Positions 56,602 to 64,000 of a stretch of DNA of 64,000 nt are shown piece by piece. The notes under the pieces were generated by a model that had not been told where the DNA came from, made no database searches, and saw only the letters and a list, made by a program, of their open reading frames with translations. Numbering within the stretch: position 1 is the stretch's first letter; each line of letters opens with the position of its first letter. A program made the position numbers and the translations under genes. The stretch comes from Aerosticca soli (GTDB lineage Bacteria > Pseudomonadota > Gammaproteobacteria > Xanthomonadales > Rhodanobacteraceae), in NCBI RefSeq assembly GCF_003967035.1, contig NZ_AP018560.1, positions 1,139,001-1,203,000 on the forward strand, written 5' to 3'.

Positions 56602-57206
56602 GAATGGGTCTCTCCCACCGATGGTCCGCTGTGGGCGGGACGCTGCCGTTCGGCCAGCCAGGGCTCGGCGGGCAGGCCGCCATGGTCGAGATAGGTTTCG
56701 CGCACGTAGGCGAAGCTCGGCAGTTCCTTGGCCAGCAGGCTCACCAGCGGGCCGGCCGCGGGCATGCGCTGCTGACCGACCTCCTGAAAGCCGTAAGTGC
56801 CGTGGAACAGCAGCACCACGTCGTCGCGCGGCTCCAGAAAGACTTCGCAGGTGAGCAAGGGTACGCGCACCTCGGCGAAGCTGGTCACGTCGCAATAGAA
56901 CACGCGTCCCAGGCCGTGCCGGCGATAGGCGTTGGCGATGACGATGCGGTCGATATAGACGAACGAAGGGTAATGCGTGGCGAACCAGCGGTAGTTGCTG
57001 CTGGCGTAATCGCTGCCCTCGCGCAGGGCGATCAGAAAGCCGGCGAGCTGGCCGTCGATCTCGGCCACACGGAAATAGTCGGCGCAGTCGTAGAAATAGC
57101 GCAGCCGCTCGGCGTCCAGTGCCAGGATGGAACGGCCGGCGGTATTGTTCAGCGCCAGGACGGCATCCAGGTCGTGCTCGCGCACGTCGCGGATGGCTAG
57201 GGCCAT
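56598..57206 (-). CDS. GNAT-family acetyltransferase, first gene of the min operon
   Basis: 202 residues. A GNAT core is at about 5-165: MALAIRDVREHDLDAVLALNN, then IDGQLAGFLIAL, VYIDRIVIANAYRRHGLGRVFYCDV with the acetyl-CoA loop. The N-terminal open frame beyond 57206 crosses the tRNA and is not coding. Acetylated target unknown. Translational coupling to minC (ATGA) is notable; a link to division is inference only. Confidence 0.8.
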   Translation of the reverse strand: MALAIRDVREHDLDAVLALNNTAGRSILALDAERLRYFYDCADYFRVAEIDGQLAGFLIALREGSDYASSNYRWFATHYPSFVYIDRIVIANAYRRHGLGRVFYCDVTSFAEVRVPLLTCEVFLEPRDDVVLLFHGTYGFQEVGQQRMPAAGPLVSLLAKELPSFAYVRETYLDHGGLPAEPWLAERQRPAHSGPSVGETHS

Positions 57207-57422
57207 TCGTTGCTCCGCATCAGGGGTGGGGCCGGCCGGCTGGCGGCTGTCGCGGGCCATTATGGCATGCGTGCGCGGCCCATGCAGACCCGCCGGCAGG
57301 GCTGGGTTCGCCTCCGTGCTCTTTGCGTCTGCCGGAGCTGGGTGGCACAGGATGGGCGCGTTTGGCCGCTCGGTCTTTCGCTTTCCGCGACGCGACCGCT
57401 TATCCTTTGCAGGATCGGTCGC

Positions 57423-57499
57423 GGGGCTGTAGCTCAGCTGGATAGAGCGGTCGCCTCCTAAGCGACAGGTCGTGGGTTCGAATCCCGCCAGTCCCACCA
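57423..57499 (+). tRNA. tRNA-Arg (anticodon CCU)
   Basis: A 77-base cloverleaf with encoded CCA. The acceptor GGGGCTG pairs with CAGTCCC, the anticodon stem GTCGC/GCGAC encloses loop CTCCTAA (anticodon CCT, reading AGG), and the T arm GTGGG-TTCGAAT-CCCGC is standard. No integrase or duplicated 3' end is seen beside it. Confidence 0.93.
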
Positions 57500-57650
57500 C
57501 CCGCATCGATCACCACCATCCGCCATGCCGCCCAAGGCATCTTCGCACCGCCCGGCGTGCCGAGGCCGAACTTCTCCCCTCGGCAGGCCGGCCGTTCTTG
57601 CGTCTGCCATGCGCTATCGCGTGGTCGCATGGCTTTCGAGGAGTCCGTTC

Positions 57651-58055
57651 ATGTCGTTACCGCCCATCATCCTGTCCCGGCTTGACCTCGAGCGCATCGA
57701 AGCCTGTCTGGACCAATTGCCTGCCGCCGAGGCGCAGCAACACGCCGCACTACGGGCCGAACTCGATCGCGCCGACGTGCGCGAGCCGCAGGAGATGCCG
57801 CCCGACGTGGTCACCATGCATTCGCGGGTCTGTTTCGAGGATGCCCAGGGTGACCGGCAGGTGGTCGAGCTGGTCTACCCTTCCGCCGCCGGCGCGCCGG
57901 GGACGGTGTCGATCCTGGCTCCCGTCGGTAGCGCTTTGCTCGGCCTGCGGATCGGCCAGTCGATCGATTGGCCCATGCCCGGCGGGCACCGGCGGCGGCT
58001 CCAAGTGGTGGCCATCGAATGGCAGCCCGAGGCGGCCGGAGCGTGGCATCGCTGA
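57651..58055 (+). CDS. rnk: Rnk-like nucleoside diphosphate kinase regulator (GreA/GreB C-terminal fold)
   Basis: 134 residues. The N-terminal helix (LSRLDLERIEACLDQLP) and a GreA/B C-terminal domain (DVVTMHSRVCFEDAQGDRQVVELVYP; APVGSALLGLRIGQSIDWPMPGG) fit Rnk. It lacks the GreA coiled coil, so it binds but does not stimulate RNA cleavage in the usual way. Exact role in this lineage unknown. Confidence 0.85.
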   Translation: MSLPPIILSRLDLERIEACLDQLPAAEAQQHAALRAELDRADVREPQEMPPDVVTMHSRVCFEDAQGDRQVVELVYPSAAGAPGTVSILAPVGSALLGLRIGQSIDWPMPGGHRRRLQVVAIEWQPEAAGAWHR

Positions 58056-61462
<3,407 letters not shown>

Positions 61463-61487
61463 AGCTCATTGCGCGTCGGCGCGCGGC

Positions 61488-61517
61488 TTGTCCGCGCGTT
61501 CGTTCACTTGGTAGAGT
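61488..61517 (+). promoter_or_regulatory. Candidate promoter of the small membrane protein gene
   Basis: TTGTCC at 61488-61493, an 18-base spacer and TAGAGT at 61512-61517, 28 bases before the ATG at 61545. Reasonable but unverified. Confidence 0.35.
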
Positions 61518-61544
61518 GGCCGGATTCAATCGAGAATAATTCGC

Positions 61545-62012
61545 ATGCGCATCCGAGTGCTGGCGTTCGCCCGACTGCTGCATCTGTATCTCGGCGTCTT
61601 CAGTGCGCCGATGTTGCTTTTTTTCGCCATCACCGGCGGACTGCAGACGTACGACCTGCACATGCCGGCCAAGGATGGCGGCTATCAACCGCCGGCCTGG
61701 CTGGCCAGTCTGGGCATGCTGCACAAGAAACAATTCCTCGCCGCGCCGCGGCGGCCACCCTCCGAGGCCAAGCCGGCGTCGGGGGAGGGCGACCGGCAGG
61801 CTGCGGCATCCCGTCCCCGTACCGAGGCGAGAACGCCCCCGGCCCGCGTGCTATGGCCGATGAAGCTCTTCTTCGCGCTGATCTCTTTCGCGCTCGCGTT
61901 GTCCGTCGCGACCGGTGTCTACCTCGCCTATCGCTACACGCGCCGGCCGTGGCGCGTCAGTGCGATCGTGCTGGCCGGCATCGTCGTGCCGGTACTGCTC
62001 GCCTGTCTGTGA
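61545..62012 (+). CDS. Small membrane protein, PepSY-associated-like
   Basis: 155 residues. Two hydrophobic segments, at about 10-30 (LLHLYLGVFSAPMLLFFAITGGL) and about 108-150 (two helices: LFFALISFALALSVATGVYLAY and SAIVLAGIVVPVLLACL), flank a charged, Pro-rich periplasmic loop. The start resembles the LHxxxG...TG arrangement of PepSY-associated membrane proteins. No enzyme motif; function unknown. GAGAA precedes the start. Confidence 0.6.
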   Translation: MRIRVLAFARLLHLYLGVFSAPMLLFFAITGGLQTYDLHMPAKDGGYQPPAWLASLGMLHKKQFLAAPRRPPSEAKPASGEGDRQAAASRPRTEARTPPARVLWPMKLFFALISFALALSVATGVYLAYRYTRRPWRVSAIVLAGIVVPVLLACL

Positions 62013-62030
62013 GGCCATCGGTCGGCCACG

Positions 62031-62597
62031 ATGAGCCTGCGCCTGTTCATCGCCCTGTGGCCGTCGCCGTCGGTGCGTCGGTCCGTGGCCGATACGACGG
62101 CCTGGCTGCGCGGACGGCACCAGCTTCCCCCGGCACGCTGGGTGGATGCCGTGCGCTATCACGCCACGCTGGTCTTCCTCGGCAACTTTGCCCGTCCTGC
62201 ACCGGCGATCGTCGAGGCGGCGACTGCTGCTCTCGCTGCCGTCGAGCTGTCGCCGTTCGTGTGGACGCTGGACCTTGCGACGAGTTTCCCCGCCCCACGC
62301 CCGCCCTGGGTACTCACCGGCCGTCCGCCGCCAGCGTTGCCGGCCTTGCGCCAAAGCCTGTGGCAGATCTTGCGGGACAGCGCAGGGCTGCCGATGCCGA
62401 TGCGGCCGTTCGTGCCGCATCTGACCATCGCCTATGGCCGACGGGAACGACTGCCGACGCTGCCGGTACCTGCCGTGCACTGGCAGGTCGACACGCTGGT
62501 GTTGGCGGCGAGCCAGCCGGATCGGCGCGACTACGTCCACCTGGCGGAGGCCGGCTGTCAGGCTAGAAACGCCACGTGGGTTACGAGCCCTCGATAA
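62031..62597 (+). CDS. thpR: ThpR (LigT), RNA 2',3'-cyclic phosphodiesterase
   Basis: 188 residues. The two HxT/S motifs of the 2H family are present: YHATLVFLG near residue 43 and PHLTIAYGR near residue 125. Opens 2',3'-cyclic phosphates at RNA or NAD-derived ends. Starts 18 bases after the membrane protein. The 214 bases after its stop hold no gene I can support. Confidence 0.88.
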   Translation: MSLRLFIALWPSPSVRRSVADTTAWLRGRHQLPPARWVDAVRYHATLVFLGNFARPAPAIVEAATAALAAVELSPFVWTLDLATSFPAPRPPWVLTGRPPPALPALRQSLWQILRDSAGLPMPMRPFVPHLTIAYGRRERLPTLPVPAVHWQVDTLVLAASQPDRRDYVHLAEAGCQARNATWVTSPR

Positions 62598-62811
62598 CCC
62601 GGACCATCTCGCCATCTCGCCTGGGCATTCGTCGCACTTGCCCACCAGCGGCAAGTCGCTGGGGCCGATCGGGCGCGTCCCGTCAGCGGAAGCCGAAGCG
62701 GCTTACATCGGCAACAAGCCGGTCAGGCCTAGGCGGCTGACTCAAACCAAACGGCCTCCAAGAAAGTCGGGGCGGTTCAGTGTCTCGATCATTGCGGGCC
62801 TCCCATCAGCT

Positions 62812-63048
62812 TCAACTTGATGGCGGCCTCACCAGCAGCGCGGCCAGGATGCCGGTGGTCTGCCAGACCCTGCGGCGGGCCTCGCGGCAGGCTTCGAGCA
62901 GGTCGCGCAGTTCGCCGATGTTACGCGCGGCGTGGCCGTTTTCCAGGCCAAGGTGGGGCAGCAGGCGCTCGGCTCCGCGTTCGGCGGCACGGTAGAGCAG
63001 TTCGTCGAACTCCTCGCGGCGCAAGAGCAGCAGGGTCTCGACGAGCAC
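62812..63048 (-). CDS. Small hypothetical protein with a C-terminal hydrophobic end
   Basis: 78 residues from a GTG; the frame stays open about 30 codons upstream, so the true start may be further left of it. A charged helix (EEFDELLYRAAERGAERLLPHLGLE) is followed by GELRDLLEACREARRRVWQTTGILAALL. It recalls the DUF6127-like small proteins found on phages and plasmids, but the membrane end stops early and the match is weak. It lies just before the toxin-antitoxin pair. Confidence 0.45.
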   Translation of the reverse strand: MLVETLLLLRREEFDELLYRAAERGAERLLPHLGLENGHAARNIGELRDLLEACREARRRVWQTTGILAALLVRPPSS

Positions 63049-63134
63049 AGGTTGTTGTTCGGCTTGGCGGTTGATCCGCCGGCGCTGTGGGATGAGCAGC
63101 GCGAAAGAGTCGGTCTCTGAGGCGAAGATGCACC

Positions 63135-63638
63135 TCAGCTCAACATGCCCTTGAGATCCTTGAGCATCAGGAACAGATGGTACGGGTCAGTCGGGCTGGG
63201 CTCGAATTCCCACCATTCGTACCACTGCCGCGCCGCATCGTCCTTGGCATGGACCAGCAGGCAGCGAATGCCGGCGATGTCGGCGGCCTGTGCGGTGCGC
63301 AGCAGCGCATCCTTGAGCAAGGCCTGGCCCAGACCTTTGCGCTGATGCGCCTTGTCCACCGCGAGCCGGGCCAGGATCATGACCGGTACCGGGTGACGCG
63401 CCAGCCCCTTCATCACTCTTGCCGGCGCGGCCTCCGGATCGACACTGCCGACGGCGAGGCTGTAGAAGCCGACCACCACGTCGCTCTGGCAGCAGACGTA
63501 GGTCTGCGCGCTGTTGGCTTTCTGGTTGACGAGCGCGTAGCGCTGCAGGAACTGGTTCAGCGCGGCCTGGCCGCAGTCGAACGCATCGACCTGATCCGTC
63601 GCCGCCAGCTTTCGAACGGGTGAGTAGCCATTGCTCAA
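63135..63638 (-). CDS. GNAT toxin of a type II toxin-antitoxin system (TacT-like)
   Basis: 167 residues. The GNAT core has the acetyl-CoA loop RLAVDKAHQRKGLGQALLKDALL and the tyrosine region QWYEWWEFEP. TacT-family toxins acetylate the amino group of charged tRNAs and block translation. The start overlaps the antitoxin stop by 4 bases. DFDCG-like early segment (FDCGQAALNQFLQRYAL) is typical of the family. Confidence 0.88.
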   Translation of the reverse strand: MSNGYSPVRKLAATDQVDAFDCGQAALNQFLQRYALVNQKANSAQTYVCCQSDVVVGFYSLAVGSVDPEAAPARVMKGLARHPVPVMILARLAVDKAHQRKGLGQALLKDALLRTAQAADIAGIRCLLVHAKDDAARQWYEWWEFEPSPTDPYHLFLMLKDLKGMLS

Positions 63639-63913
63639 CCCAGCACCCCAGGTTCACGCAGCAACTTTTTCAGGCGCGGCTTGGCTTTTACCGGCCGATC
63701 CAGCGCTTCCTGGAACGCCTGCCACTGCGCCTCGTCGAGCACGAACTGGCGACGATCCGCCAGCGTCTGCGCGGCTGCCGTCACGCCTGCGTCGAGCAGG
63801 AACTCGCTGACGTTCTTGTGGCAGGCGCGCGCGGCCTCCTGCAGCAGCTGCTTGACCGGCGTACTGGCACGAACGTCGATGCGTTCGGTTTTTGGAAGAT
63901 TCAGGGTGCTCAT
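63635..63913 (-). CDS. DUF1778 (TacA-like) antitoxin
   Basis: 92 residues, ribbon-helix-helix N-terminus (RIDVRASTPVKQLLQEAARACHKNVSEFLLDAG) and a C-terminal toxin-binding region (LDEAQWQAFQEALDRPVKAKPRLKKLL). It neutralises the downstream acetyltransferase and should repress its own promoter. It is separated from the upstream promoter by about 30 bases. Confidence 0.9.
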   Translation of the reverse strand: MSTLNLPKTERIDVRASTPVKQLLQEAARACHKNVSEFLLDAGVTAAAQTLADRRQFVLDEAQWQAFQEALDRPVKAKPRLKKLLREPGVLG

Positions 63914-63945
63914 GGTGCCCCTCCGGACTGATCTTGAATGCCCTT

Positions 63946-63975
63946 ATTGTACTTGTCCGGACGTTGTCGTGACAA
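63946..63975 (-). promoter_or_regulatory. Promoter and probable operator of the toxin-antitoxin pair
   Basis: On the minus strand, TTGTCA (63970-63975), an 18-base spacer and TACAAT (63946-63951). The spacer contains the palindrome GTCCGGAC (63955-63962), and TCCGGAC recurs at 63922-63928 before the antitoxin start. Two such sites around a promoter suit an autoregulating antitoxin. Confidence 0.65.
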
Positions 63976-64000
63976 ATGATCTCTGCTGTCAGCCATCCAG

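Noticed and set aside
57423-57499. tRNA-Arg as an attachment site for an integrated element
   Set aside because: No integrase is nearby and no copy of the tRNA 3' end was seen downstream; the neighbouring genes (rnk, ligA, min) are core genes.

Overview
The window is a high-GC gammaproteobacterial chromosome segment, most likely from the Xanthomonadales / Rhodanobacteraceae lineage. This is inferred from gene order (fabZ-lpxD-bamA-rseP-dxr-cdsA-uppS-frr-pyrH-tsf-rpsB, then map, glnD, dapD, an ArsC/Spx-like gene, dapE, and further on minC-minD-minE, ligA, epmA) and from protein sequence, not from a database search.

Layout. 1-11.4 kb (minus strand): envelope biogenesis, isoprenoid and translation housekeeping genes. 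11.5-12.5 kb: map on the plus strand. 12.5-40.3 kb: a 27-kb accessory block of aromatic-degradation genes, all on the plus strand, inserted between map and glnD. 40.3-46.6 kb: glnD, a divergent HD-GYP-like gene, dapD, arsC/spx-like, dapE. 46.7-57.2 kb: mixed genes (AEC transporter, M28 peptidase, lipoprotein, HDOD protein, luciferase-like oxidoreductase, cfa, a fluoride-resistance pair, chaB, a HExxH protein, minE-minD-minC, GNAT). 57.4-62.6 kb: tRNA-Arg(CCU), rnk, ligA, epmA, a small membrane protein, thpR. 62.8-64 kb: a small unassigned gene and a DUF1778/GNAT toxin-antitoxin pair with its own promoter.

The catabolic block is the notable part. It opens with a GntR/FCD regulator and continues in the classic biphenyl-operon order A4-C-K-H-J-I-D. 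BphC and BphD keep every catalytic residue at the numbering I recall for the Burkholderia LB400 proteins. The biphenyl-type oxygenase (bphA1A2), bphB and an adjacent bphA3 are missing. In their place are a second C-C hydrolase, a DUF1302 outer-membrane protein, three unrelated Rieske oxygenase alpha/beta pairs, one stand-alone Rieske ferredoxin, a second extradiol dioxygenase, an SDR, an ACMSD-like decarboxylase, a PdxA-like dehydrogenase, two tandem flavin hydroxylases, an FAH-family enzyme, an AlkK-like acyl-CoA ligase, and two odd VOC proteins (a carboxymuconolactone-decarboxylase/VOC fusion and a double-VOC protein).

A coherent reading is that oxygenase 1 + SDR + extradiol enzyme + ACMSD-like decarboxylase + hydrolase 2 form a p-cumate-like route for an aromatic carboxylate. 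BphC/BphD would process a biaryl- or alkyl-catechol. The benzoate-type oxygenase 2 with the PdxA-like dehydrogenase could consume the benzoate that BphD releases. All would drain through BphH-BphI-BphJ to pyruvate and acetyl-CoA. The last segment (flavin hydroxylases, FAH, ligase, oxygenase 3, VOC proteins) fits no pathway I recognise and is the best candidate for undescribed chemistry. Oxygenase 3 has Glu instead of Asp at the residue that bridges its two metal centres. The true substrate cannot be read from sequence alone.
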